Origin: an uncultured Clostridia bacterium
Lineage (GTDB): Bacteria > Bacillota > Clostridia > TANB77 > CAG-508
Reading direction: 5' to 3'
Length of the DNA stretch: 9,261 nt
Assembly (NCBI GenBank): GCA_934167135.1
Contig: CAKPKI010000075.1
Coordinates: 1 to 9,261 of the forward strand
Numbering within the stretch: the first letter of the stretch is position 1; every line of letters starts with the position of its first letter. Below, piece after piece: positions 1 to 6,334 of this stretch. The translations under genes were made by a program, and so were the position numbers. The notes beneath the pieces are model-generated. The model did not search any database. It was not told where the DNA came from and was given only the letters and a program-made list of their open reading frames with translations.

Positions 1-48
1 ATACATTTGTACCCATTAAAAACTTTTAACAATGAAAGGAGAAACACA

Positions 49-1320
49 ATGAGTAAGTTTTTGGCAAAGGTAAAGTTTAAACAAGAACAGAATGCAGAAT
101 ACTTGATTAGAGCATTCTTTCAGAACTTTAATCCTGAAAGTAGTATTGTAGTAAGTGGAAAAGAGGCAGAACTGGAAATTTTTTTTCAGGAGCCTCCTAT
201 GGATATCATCAATGCAGTAATCTGTTGTGATGTTATAGAACTGAACTACAGTAAGAACTTAAAAGAGTACAAAGAAGATGAAAGTTTGCGGGTTGAAGCA
301 GAAAATGACTCTAAACAGACAAATGTAGGAGTAGAAAATTCTGAGAAAATTGAACAGGCAAATGTAGAGAGCGAAAGCTCCGAGCAGACGGAACAGACAA
401 ATGCAGAGAGTGAGAACTTTGAACAAACGGAACTTCCCAAAAAGAAGATAGACAGACCAGCTACCAAAAAGTTAGAGTCCAAGAAAGAGACAAAGACAGA
501 GTCAACTATAAATATTCCAAAATTAGAAGAAATTGCCCAAAAATCTAACTCTTTCGAACATTTTGCTGAATTAGTAGCAAAATGGTTGGAAATGGACAAA
601 AGGAAAGAATTTTTAAAAAATTTGATAATAGTATCGGCAGAAGTTGAGAAGATTACATGGAAAGAACTAGAAAAGGCTCTAAAAAATAAAAAGGTTCTTT
701 ATACTCAGTGGGACAGAATCTGGTCTGTACAACAGGTTTCCGAAAAATTAAAAGAATATTCAGCAACAATGCTGTCATTTCTGAATGTAACTAAAATGTA
801 TAAAGAGTATTCTTTTAAGGAAGTAGAAGAACATTATACAGAAGAAAACTCTAGCAAACAGGAAGTGAAAAAGACAACAACGAATTTTGAAGAAAAAACT
901 GATAAATTGAATGAAACAGTGTTTCCTAAACCAAGAGTAAAAATGGAATGCATGCCAGAAATTAAAGAGTTCGAGGAAACTTTAGCAAGTGTCGATAAAA
1001 CACAGCCTGTTGAGGAAAGAGTCCGTTATGTTCTAGAAACAATGGGATTAAACAATATGACTGTAAAAGAACAGAAACAAATTGTTGAAATCGCAAGTAC
1101 AGCTGTAAAAAAGGGAAGAATTTCTTTTGATATTATTTTTGTAGATGCTAACATTCCTTTTGAACAAACTATGACAGTTCGTATGACATTTTCAAAATTT
1201 GTCAATGATTTTGTGCAAAAATATGAGAGTGGTAAAAAAGTAAAACTTTTGACTTTCCTTTCAGAATTGCAAAAAATTATTATGTTTGAGAGTGAAATTG
1301 AAAGTTGTTCAGACTTGTAA
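49..1320 (+). CDS. Unrecognised acidic protein with 13-residue tandem repeats
   Basis: A 423-residue protein I do not recognise. I start it at ATG 49 because AAAGGAG lies at 35-41, 7 bases upstream; the frame stays open to a TTG at 7, which has no Shine-Dalgarno sequence. No signal peptide or membrane segment is visible. Layout: a compact N-terminal part (about 1-75, alternating hydrophobic residues, containing CC at 59-60); a low-complexity acidic linker (about 76-155) with three 13-residue repeats at 89-127; a helical middle (about 157-265) rich in Trp and Lys; a second charged linker (about 266-300); and a C-terminal domain (about 303-423). This suggests three folded parts joined by flexible linkers. 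It precedes the SSB-like gene on the same strand, but a strong terminator and a new promoter lie between them. GC content is higher than in genes further right. A replication or mobile-element role is only a guess from the neighbour. Confidence 0.85.
   Translation: MSKFLAKVKFKQEQNAEYLIRAFFQNFNPESSIVVSGKEAELEIFFQEPPMDIINAVICCDVIELNYSKNLKEYKEDESLRVEAENDSKQTNVGVENSEKIEQANVESESSEQTEQTNAESENFEQTELPKKKIDRPATKKLESKKETKTESTINIPKLEEIAQKSNSFEHFAELVAKWLEMDKRKEFLKNLIIVSAEVEKITWKELEKALKNKKVLYTQWDRIWSVQQVSEKLKEYSATMLSFLNVTKMYKEYSFKEVEEHYTEENSSKQEVKKTTTNFEEKTDKLNETVFPKPRVKMECMPEIKEFEETLASVDKTQPVEERVRYVLETMGLNNMTVKEQKQIVEIASTAVKKGRISFDIIFVDANIPFEQTMTVRMTFSKFVNDFVQKYESGKKVKLLTFLSELQKIIMFESEIESCSDL
313..429 (+). 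repeat. Three tandem 39-base repeats inside the first gene
   Basis: Three consecutive 39-base units lie at 313-351, 352-390 and 391-429. They encode KQTNVGVENSEKI, EQANVESESSEQT and EQTNAESENFEQT. The last two units are most alike, and many of their differences are at third codon positions, so the repeat is being kept at protein level. The array forms an acidic, Gln/Glu/Ser/Thr-rich linker that is probably unstructured. Confidence 0.85.
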
Positions 1321-1341
1321 TATTGTAATCTTGGTATTGAG

Positions 1342-1378
1342 AAAAAACTTCACTAGATGTATCTGGTGGAGTTTTTTT
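1342..1378 (+). terminator. Rho-independent terminator of the first gene
   Basis: A long hairpin starts 22 bases after the stop codon. The left arm (1342-1357) pairs with the right arm (1362-1377) almost completely, allowing two G-T wobbles. The loop is 4 bases (1358-1361) and the right arm ends in a run of seven T (1372-1378). The A-run on the left also makes it a possible weak terminator in the other direction. Confidence 0.9.
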
Positions 1379-1389
1379 GTAAACATAAC

Positions 1390-1418
1390 TTTACAAAAAT
1401 ATAAAATAATGATATAAT
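1390..1418 (+). promoter_or_regulatory. Sigma-A-like promoter for the SSB-like gene
   Basis: TTTACA (1390-1395) and TATAAT (1413-1418) are separated by exactly 17 bases. Transcription would start near 1425, giving an untranslated leader of about 137 bases before the SSB-like gene. That leader is long for a housekeeping gene. It contains a small possible hairpin (CATACA 1472-1477 with TGTATG 1487-1492) but no riboswitch I recognise. Confidence 0.75.
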
Positions 1419-1561
1419 AACCACATGGTTTATGTATATAAAGAGAAAGAATTTATTTCTTAATTCAAACACATACACATAATTTCTGTATGGGGTCAAT
1501 TTAGAATGATTTTTCTACTGAATGTACTATAAGCAAAAAAATAAACAGGAGGAAAGTACAT

Positions 1562-2296
1562 ATGTCAGATGAAACGGCAGTAGCAAGACGGGAAAACAAT
1601 GTAATAACAAGACAGGAGGAAAACTCAACTACCAATAGACTTTTTAGTGAGTTTAACAAAGTATTTATTAGTGGCAAAATTGAGGCAGAATTTGAGTACA
1701 GTCATGAAGTAATGTGGGAAAAGTTCTACAGAACAAGAGTCAGAATAGAAAGATTAAGTGGAACAGAAGATTTAGTTCCAATAATTGTATCTGATTTACT
1801 AATAGGACGAGAAAGAATGAAAAATTCACTCAAAGGTAAATTGGTAGAAGTCGCTGGGCAGTTCAGATCACATAACAAAGAAGGAGAAGATGGTCATAAA
1901 AATGTAGAGTTATTCTTATTTGTGACAGCAATTAACATCTATGAGGATGAAGATGAACTCGAGGAAACAACAAATGCAAATTTGATCTATCTTGATGGAT
2001 ATCTTTGTAAACCACCAGTTTACCGAGAAACACCGTCAGGTAGACAGATAACTAGTTTGCTCATTGCAGTAAACGGACCGTATAGAAGAGTTGATTATAT
2101 TCCATGTATTGCATGGGGACGAGTTGCTCAATGGGCAAGTGAATTTGAAGTAGGAAATCGGGTAAAACTCTATGGGAGAATTCAAAGCAGAGAATATTTT
2201 AGAAGATATGATTCAGATGTAGTAAAACATGGAGGCGCTTATGAGATTTCAGTAAGGAGAATGCAGATTGTGGATGATTTGAAACTAGAAGGATAA
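1562..2296 (+). CDS. SSB-family single-stranded-DNA-binding protein with extra N-terminal domain
   Basis: A 244-residue cytoplasmic protein. AGGAGG at 1547-1552 sits 9 bases before ATG 1562. The C-terminal half (about 140-240) shows the signature of a bacterial SSB OB fold: KPPVYRETPSGRQIT at 150-164, the AVN motif at 169-171, and DYIPCIAWGR at 178-187. The preceding segment (about 33-130; strand-like runs such as FISGKIEAEF and KLVEVAGQF) looks like a second, more divergent OB fold, which is inference. Known SSBs bind single-stranded DNA in replication and repair and recruit partners through a C-terminal acidic tip ending in Phe. This protein ends KLEG and has no such tip, so it is not the ordinary housekeeping Ssb. 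Similar proteins could serve a mobile element or act as an auxiliary replication factor. It is transcribed alone, from its own promoter to its own hairpin. CGG, CGA and CGT arginine codons appear here, whereas AGA dominates downstream. Confidence 0.85.
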   Translation: MSDETAVARRENNVITRQEENSTTNRLFSEFNKVFISGKIEAEFEYSHEVMWEKFYRTRVRIERLSGTEDLVPIIVSDLLIGRERMKNSLKGKLVEVAGQFRSHNKEGEDGHKNVELFLFVTAINIYEDEDELEETTNANLIYLDGYLCKPPVYRETPSGRQITSLLIAVNGPYRRVDYIPCIAWGRVAQWASEFEVGNRVKLYGRIQSREYFRRYDSDVVKHGGAYEISVRRMQIVDDLKLEG

Positions 2297-2323
2297 TCTG
2301 ATAGTAGAAAAAGCTAAAGAAAA

Positions 2324-2354
2324 AGAGTGGGAGCATAAGAAATGCTCCCATTTT
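2324..2354 (+). terminator. Terminator hairpin of the SSB-like gene
   Basis: TGGGAGCAT (2328-2336) pairs perfectly with ATGCTCCCA (2342-2350) around a 5-base loop, and four more pairs, one or two of them wobbles, extend the stem outward. It is followed by only four T (2351-2354), so the U-tail is short. The GC-rich stem 28 bases after the stop codon still makes termination the likeliest role. Confidence 0.75.
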
Positions 2355-2378
2355 CAAGGAATATAAATATAAAACTTA

Positions 2379-2407
2379 TTGAAAAATCAATTGATTTATG
2401 CTATAAT
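2379..2407 (+). promoter_or_regulatory. Strong promoter for the gene at 2494
   Basis: TTGAAA (2379-2384), a 17-base spacer and TATAAT (2402-2407). TG at 2399-2400, one base before the -10, makes an extended -10 element. The leader would be about 80 bases and shows no clear structure. Confidence 0.8.
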
Positions 2408-2493
2408 TTCGATAAATTTACGATATTCACAAAAGATATGTTCTAAAGCACATAAAAGAAATAAGAAATTGAAAAAGTAAGGAATGTGATAAT

Positions 2494-3852
2494 ATGATAA
2501 AACATAGCGAGGTAGAAGAAATTAAAAAACTTATAAAGAATGGATTTGATTTAGAATTGATGTCTTTTGAATTAGATATACCAATTGAAGAGATTATAAA
2601 ATATAAATTGGAATTAGAAAAAACAAGAAAATCTAATGCTGTAAAAACTTATAGTGATAGAGAAATAATTGATAGTAAAAATAAACAAGGTCATTCAAAA
2701 ATGCAACAAATGAGAGAACAATATAAAAAGCTATTTTTTAAAGTCGATAAGATAGAGGTTAAAAAACCAAAAGAATTAACAAAACAAGAAATCGAATTGA
2801 TTAATTCAGTAATAACAGAGATAGAAGAAATAGTAAAAGGTATGAAAAATCTTTCTAAAAAAGAAAGAAGAAAAGGAGCTAATGTAATATTAACTGAAAT
2901 AAAGAAAATAGAAAATTATCAATTAACTATTGAACAATCAGAAAAATTACATTTTTTAATTCAATCAGAAGAGTTAGAAAAATTAAATATAAAAACAAAA
3001 GATAAAATTGATTTTTATATTAATGGAACTAAAAGAAGAATAGTAAAAAAATTAACAGATGCTGTTGATATTGCTCAATTGCAAACAGAAGATTTACAAG
3101 AATTAAAAATTTTAGAAAAAAAACTAACAACAAAAATGCAACAAAATAACCCAATTTATGTAGGGGCTGTAAAAAGAAGAATTGAAAATAAAATATTGAA
3201 AATAAATCAGAAGATAATTTTTGATAGAATTAGAAATGATGTACCTACCGATATAGCTTTTATTATTATGGAGATAGCCAATGGAACATTAGATATTGAA
3301 ATAGCAAATGAAATTATTGATAAAGAAGCTCAAAAAAGAGTAGAAGAAAAACCAAAAACTAGATTTTCGTTAACAGAGGAACAAGAAAAAAAACAAATAT
3401 TAATACAAATAAGAACAGTTTTAATGGAACAGCCAGAACAATATCATATCGAAAATCCTACAGTAACAATTAAGCAAATGCAAAAATTATGTGGAGGAGA
3501 TTTGGAACAGTCAATAAGAATTGTTGTAAATAATTTGATTTATAGTAAAGATTTTGAAAGAGCAAAAGATGTTTGTGATAAATTTTCTATTAGAGATAAC
3601 GATAATAAAATTCCCCAATACATAAGAACACTAAAAAATAGAATAAGAAATGAAGAAATTGGCAATATTGTATTAAAAGGGCTAAATATGAGTGGAACGG
3701 AAGAAGATGATGAACAATATTTTAAATTAATTGAAAAAGGCTTAAAAATGGGAAATGTGAAATTAAGTTCAGTGCCTTTAGGAAAAAGTCAAGACGGTTT
3801 AAAAAACATATATTTATCTGATATTTGGGAAACTCAAGAAAAAATAAAATAA
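2494..3852 (+). CDS. Unrecognised helical protein with HTH-like N-terminus
   Basis: A 452-residue protein I cannot assign. AAGGA (2479-2483) lies 10 bases before the ATG. Composition is strongly Lys/Glu/Ile with almost no Gly or Pro, indicating an almost wholly alpha-helical cytoplasmic protein; no signal peptide or membrane segment is seen. Residues about 4-42 (LIKNGFDLELMSFELDIPIE within them) have the pattern of a helix-turn-helix or small helical DNA-binding module, which is inference. Residues about 60-130 and 270-310 are charged and coiled-coil-like. Residues 304-395 form a more conserved-looking helical block containing MQKLCGGDLEQS (329-340). It is a single-gene unit with its own extended -10 promoter, ending 77 bases short of the convergent tRNA. 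No good plus-strand terminator follows it; readthrough would meet the tRNA hairpin. The frame uses almost only A/T-ending codons, unlike the two genes to its left. Confidence 0.85.
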   Translation: MIKHSEVEEIKKLIKNGFDLELMSFELDIPIEEIIKYKLELEKTRKSNAVKTYSDREIIDSKNKQGHSKMQQMREQYKKLFFKVDKIEVKKPKELTKQEIELINSVITEIEEIVKGMKNLSKKERRKGANVILTEIKKIENYQLTIEQSEKLHFLIQSEELEKLNIKTKDKIDFYINGTKRRIVKKLTDAVDIAQLQTEDLQELKILEKKLTTKMQQNNPIYVGAVKRRIENKILKINQKIIFDRIRNDVPTDIAFIIMEIANGTLDIEIANEIIDKEAQKRVEEKPKTRFSLTEEQEKKQILIQIRTVLMEQPEQYHIENPTVTIKQMQKLCGGDLEQSIRIVVNNLIYSKDFERAKDVCDKFSIRDNDNKIPQYIRTLKNRIRNEEIGNIVLKGLNMSGTEEDDEQYFKLIEKGLKMGNVKLSSVPLGKSQDGLKNIYLSDIWETQEKIK

Positions 3853-3889
3853 TATATTGATTATCATTTCCAGTATTTATTTTTGCAAT

Positions 3890-3920
3890 AAAAAAAGATT
3901 TTACTATTTCTAGTAAAATC
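3890..3920 (-). terminator. Terminator of tRNA-fMet
   Basis: Read on the minus strand, GATTTTACTA pairs perfectly with TAGTAAAATC around a GAAA tetraloop and is followed by seven T (complement of 3896-3890). It begins 8 bases after the encoded CCA of the tRNA, a textbook intrinsic terminator. Confidence 0.92.
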
Positions 3921-3928
3921 TCCTGAAT

Positions 3929-4004
3929 TGGTTGCGGGGGGAGGACTCGAACCTCCGACCTTTGGGTTATGAGCCCAACGAGCTGCCAACTGCTCCACCC
4001 CGCG
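3929..4004 (-). tRNA. Initiator tRNA-fMet (anticodon CAT)
   Basis: A complete 76-base cloverleaf including an encoded CCA (complement of 3929-3931). The acceptor stem is CGCGGGG against CCCCGCA, which leaves the C1:A72 mismatch diagnostic of bacterial initiator tRNAs. The D stem is GAGC/GCTC, with A11:U24. The anticodon stem TTGGG/CCCAA closes on the loop CTCATAA with the three consecutive G:C pairs required for P-site initiation; the CAT anticodon is the complement of 3969-3971. The T stem is GGAGG/CCTCC with loop TTCGAGT. It is not an elongator Met or a lysidine-modified Ile tRNA, because those lack the C1:A72 mismatch and the GGG/CCC stem. It inserts formyl-methionine at start codons. It stands alone with its own promoter and terminator. 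Confidence 0.97.
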
Positions 4005-4020
4005 ATGTGCTGACATTCCT

Positions 4021-4050
4021 ATTATACATCTTATATATTGATTTTGTCAA
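4021..4050 (-). promoter_or_regulatory. Consensus promoter of tRNA-fMet
   Basis: On the minus strand, TTGACA (complement of 4045-4050) and TATAAT (complement of 4021-4026), both perfect consensus, are separated by 18 bases. Transcription would start about 10 bases before the mature 5' end at 4004. High promoter strength fits a stable RNA gene. Confidence 0.88.
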
Positions 4051-4115
4051 TACATTTTTAAAATTTTATCAAAATCGTTATCTAGTAACAATGATTGTAA
4101 TGTAGTTGTTAAATA

Positions 4116-4144
4116 TTGAAATTTAAAAATAGATATAGTAAAAT
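4116..4144 (+). promoter_or_regulatory. Promoter of the amidoligase operon
   Basis: TTGAAA (4116-4121), 17 bases, TAAAAT (4139-4144), giving a leader of about 26 bases. It is divergent from the tRNA promoter, about 65 bases apart. A TATAAT at 4152-4157 is an alternative -10, but it has no matching -35 and would leave a leader of only about 13 bases. Confidence 0.65.
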
Positions 4145-4176
4145 ATGTACATATAATATAAGAAAGAGAGAAAGTA

Positions 4177-5286
4177 ATGAAATATACAAAAGATTTTGAT
4201 ATATTGGGGCTACCAAAAGAATTTAAATTTGGAATAGAATTAGAAGCATATAATGTAAAAACGAGGGGAAAAGATAGCTTATATACAGGAGAAAGTGCAC
4301 AATACATAAAAAGCAAAAATTGGCATATGGCAACCAAAAATGAAGAATCGCTTGTAGGCGAAGGTGGAGCTGAATTGGTATCACATATATTAAAAGACAC
4401 AGAACAAGACTGGAAAGAAATTTCAGATATGTGTGAGCAAATGAAAAAATTTCCTGGGAACAAAGGTGATAAAGTTATTGCAGATAGTAAATGTGGATTA
4501 CATATACATTTTGATTCAGAATGTGTCGCGAAAGATCCTAATAAAATGAAAAACTTTTTGAGATTATATGCTGAATCAGAAGAGCTACTATATAAAATGT
4601 GTAATGATAAAGATAATCCAATTAGAAAAGGTGCTATAAATAAAGATTTTAAAGGGTTACATATTGTTTCATCTATGTGGAGAAATGGTATGGCAGCACC
4701 TACTGGAAAGAAAATACTAAAAAAGATACAAGATGGCACATTAAAAGTATCATACAAAAAATTTGGAAAGTTAAGAATGCTTGCAAGTAAATATAAATTA
4801 GATGAAAGGCGTTATGCAGGGCTAAACTTAACAAATATAGGAAATAGCAAAAAAAATACTATTGAATTTAGAATGGCAAATGGAACTTTAGAGCCAGAAG
4901 TTATAAAACAAAATGTATTTTTATATGCTTCATTAATAAATACTTCAATTAAAATGACTGATAATCCTGAATTATATCAAGATAGTTTATCAGAATTTTA
5001 TAAAACAGATGTGACTGAAAAAGAAAAAGCTGAGAATTTTCTAAAACTTATTATGGAAAATCCTCAAGATAGACAAATTTATATGGACAGATGGGAATCT
5101 GTTAAACAAGCACAAGTATTTGAAAAAAATGATAGAAAAGGTTTTGCACAAAATAGATTTAAAAGAGAACAGTTTAAGCAAATAGCAATGAGGACACCAG
5201 CAGATATAGTACGCTCAACATATTCTAATATTAAAGATATGATGATTAGGAAAAAAGACAAAGGAGAAACTGATTATGATAGATGA
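4177..5286 (+). CDS. Amidoligase-family enzyme (COOH-NH2 ligase, glutamine-synthetase-like fold)
   Basis: A 369-residue soluble protein with the marks of the putative amidoligase family (Amidoligase_2, COOH-NH2 ligase superfamily). Order of motifs: FGIELE at 18-23, GGAELVSHIL at 63-72, CGLHIHFD at 106-113 with the paired histidines 109 and 111, AGLNL at 214-218, and TIEFRMANGT at 228-237. In this superfamily the acidic and His/Arg residues bind metal-ATP and activate a carboxylate for joining to an amine, giving an amide or peptide-like bond; the substrate here is unknown. Residues about 285-369 are a charged helical extension. The start is ATG 4177 with a weak purine-rich site (4161-4174), in contrast to the strong site of its partner. 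It overlaps the next gene by 11 bases, so the two products are probably made together. Family assignment is from motif recognition; specificity cannot be read. Confidence 0.85.
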   Translation: MKYTKDFDILGLPKEFKFGIELEAYNVKTRGKDSLYTGESAQYIKSKNWHMATKNEESLVGEGGAELVSHILKDTEQDWKEISDMCEQMKKFPGNKGDKVIADSKCGLHIHFDSECVAKDPNKMKNFLRLYAESEELLYKMCNDKDNPIRKGAINKDFKGLHIVSSMWRNGMAAPTGKKILKKIQDGTLKVSYKKFGKLRMLASKYKLDERRYAGLNLTNIGNSKKNTIEFRMANGTLEPEVIKQNVFLYASLINTSIKMTDNPELYQDSLSEFYKTDVTEKEKAENFLKLIMENPQDRQIYMDRWESVKQAQVFEKNDRKGFAQNRFKREQFKQIAMRTPADIVRSTYSNIKDMMIRKKDKGETDYDR

Positions 5287-5728
5287 AATATATAGAAATT
5301 CTTTCAAAGAAGTATATGACATTTTAGAGAATACAGAAAATGAATTGGTAGTAAAAATCCCAACTAAATTTATGAATTTTTTAAAAGATAATATGAATGT
5401 GAACTTTAAAACTAATATAAATATGGATGAAGAAATAGATAAACAGTGTTTGTTAAAAGAAACAGAAGCTATTTTATCCTTGATTTATAGAAGCTACTGG
5501 GCAACTGATGAAGAAAAAAAGGAATTTTCTATAAAAGATAAACAAGAATATATTGAGATAGAAAAAAAGAAAAAAGAACAATTTGAAGGAAAAGATATAT
5601 ATCAGATATTTGAAGAAAGAAAAAATATAAATAAATTTGCTATAGATAATAATTTGATGGTAATCAAAAAAGAAAATTTTATAAAAAGATTTTTCAATAA
5701 ATTATTAAATATTTTTAAAAGGTCGTAG
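5276..5728 (+). CDS. Small unrecognised partner of the amidoligase
   Basis: A 150-residue protein with no family I can name. AAGGAG (5261-5266) lies 9 bases before ATG 5276, inside the end of the amidoligase gene, whose stop is at 5284-5286; the overlap implies translational coupling and shared function. Helical throughout: an N-terminal region (1-45), a distinctive segment LSLIYRSYWATDEEKKEFS (67-85), a charged helix (86-117), and a C-terminal basic amphipathic helix (134-150, NFIKRFFNKLLNIFKRS) that could lie on a membrane or on nucleic acid. Possible roles, all inference: substrate or carrier for the ligase, a regulatory subunit, or a membrane anchor for the pair. The stop codon lies within the left arm of the terminator hairpin. 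Confidence 0.82.
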   Translation: MIDEIYRNSFKEVYDILENTENELVVKIPTKFMNFLKDNMNVNFKTNINMDEEIDKQCLLKETEAILSLIYRSYWATDEEKKEFSIKDKQEYIEIEKKKKEQFEGKDIYQIFEERKNINKFAIDNNLMVIKKENFIKRFFNKLLNIFKRS

Positions 5729-5750
5729 AATAAACTATGACCTTTTAAAA
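5713..5750. terminator. Bidirectional terminator between convergent genes
   Basis: TTTTAAAAGGTCGTAG (5713-5728) pairs with CTATGACCTTTTAAAA (5735-5750) with a single G-T wobble around a 6-base loop. A/T-rich flanks on both sides supply a U-rich 3' edge in each direction. It ends the amidoligase operon (whose stop codon is in the stem) and the convergent XRE gene that stops at 5777. Confidence 0.8.
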
Positions 5751-5776
5751 GTTTAACAATTCAAGAATTAATTTTT

Positions 5777-6139
5777 CTATTTCTTTTTTAAAATTAAAGC
5801 TAATTTTTCTACAATATCTAAAGATTCGATTATTTCTTCTTCTGTATAATTTTTTAGAAGTTTTTTTGTTTTATCTATGCAATTGTCATCAAGTCCAAAA
5901 AGTATATAATCTGCTGAATGTCCACTTACTTCACGAAGTCTTCTTAAACTATAATAAACAAGGTTGCCTTTTCCTTCTTCTACAAAACCTAAAAATTGAC
6001 TGGATGTACCAATTTCTCTGGCAAGTTGAGTTTTATTCATTTTCAACTCTTTTTCCCTAATTTCTTTAATTCTTAAACCTCTTTCATGTTGTTCCTTTTT
6101 TTCTACTTCAATTGCTACATTTAATCTTTTTCTTCCCAT
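5777..6139 (-). CDS. XRE-family helix-turn-helix regulator
   Basis: A 120-residue protein with a Cro/C1-type HTH over about residues 21-83. The first helix begins GLRIKEIREKELKMN, the recognition region is TQLAREIGTSSQFLGFVEEGKGN (37-59; QLA and FVEEGKGN are typical positions), and the domain ends in SADYILFGLDD, the usual close of this fold. The basic N-terminus (MGRKRLNV) and the helical C-terminal tail (96-120) probably contribute to DNA contact and dimerisation. The start ATG is the complement of 6137-6139, with a strong AAGGAGGAG (complement of 6147-6155). It is convergent with the amidoligase operon and divergent from the peptide/kinase region, so either could be its target; autoregulation through repeats in its promoter region is the simplest guess. 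No protease-like or toxin partner is adjacent. Confidence 0.92.
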   Translation of the reverse strand: MGRKRLNVAIEVEKKEQHERGLRIKEIREKELKMNKTQLAREIGTSSQFLGFVEEGKGNLVYYSLRRLREVSGHSADYILFGLDDNCIDKTKKLLKNYTEEEIIESLDIVEKLALILKKK

Positions 6140-6176
6140 AATAAAACTCCTCCTTTTTGTATTTTCTATATTTTAT

Positions 6177-6204
6177 ATTATAAATAAAACATAATGATGG
6201 TAAA
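6177..6204 (-). promoter_or_regulatory. Promoter of the XRE regulator
   Basis: On the minus strand, TTTACC (complement of 6199-6204) and TATAAT (complement of 6177-6182) with a 16-base spacer. The leader is about 30 bases. The repeat ATGGTAAA at 6197-6204 overlaps the -35, which would suit a repressor site. Confidence 0.55.
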
Positions 6205-6254
6205 TGAAAATAATAAAAAATAGTAATTCATGGTAAAAAATAGAGAATAATGAT
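6191..6254. repeat. Short direct repeats near the XRE promoter, possible operator
   Basis: Three pairs of exact repeats are interleaved: ATAATGAT at 6191-6198 and 6247-6254, ATGGTAAA at 6197-6204 and 6230-6237, and TAAAAAATAG at 6214-6223 and 6234-6243. The last pair is spaced exactly 20 bases, about two helical turns. The region is very AT-rich, so some repetition is expected by chance; an operator role is inference. Confidence 0.35.
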
Positions 6255-6267
6255 TTTTGGAAAAATA

Positions 6268-6315
6268 AGCAAGATAATATTTGAAATTAATTTTAAATAT
6301 TATCTGCTTTTTTTT
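6268..6315 (+). terminator. Orphan intrinsic terminator
   Basis: AGATAATATTT (6272-6282) pairs perfectly with AAATATTATCT (6295-6305). AGC/GCT (6268-6270 with 6306-6308) adds three pairs after a one-base bulge, and a run of eight T follows (6308-6315). There is no plus-strand gene between 6140 and this hairpin. It may end a short untranslated RNA, insulate the downstream peptide gene, or act in the minus direction, where the flank is also T-rich. Confidence 0.75.
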
Positions 6316-6334
6316 ATACTATTTTTTGTAATAT

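Noticed and set aside
7..48. Upstream TTG start for the first gene
   Set aside because: It has no Shine-Dalgarno sequence, whereas ATG 49 has AAAGGAG at good spacing; the extra 14 residues are translated leader.
246..599. 117-codon minus-strand frame in the first gene
   Set aside because: It is antisense to the repeat linker, with a repetitive Cys/Ser/Phe composition produced by the opposite-strand repeats and no start signal.
3929..4004. Elongator Met or lysidine Ile tRNA
   Set aside because: The C1:A72 mismatch and the GGG/CCC anticodon-stem pairs identify the initiator.
4152..4157. TATAAT as the amidoligase -10
   Set aside because: There is no matching -35 at 16-18 bases and the leader would be too short; TTGAAA-N17-TAAAAT fits better.
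4047..4757. Open frame of 236 codons on the minus strand
   Set aside because: It lies antisense to the amidoligase motifs (FGIELE, CGLHIHFD), has no ribosome binding site, and its Ser/Phe/Ile-rich protein is the usual shadow of an AT-rich Lys/Glu gene.
6179..6230. 17-codon minus-strand frame starting at the complement of 6228-6230
   Set aside because: It has no ribosome binding site, overlaps the XRE promoter, and has the composition of random AT-rich DNA.
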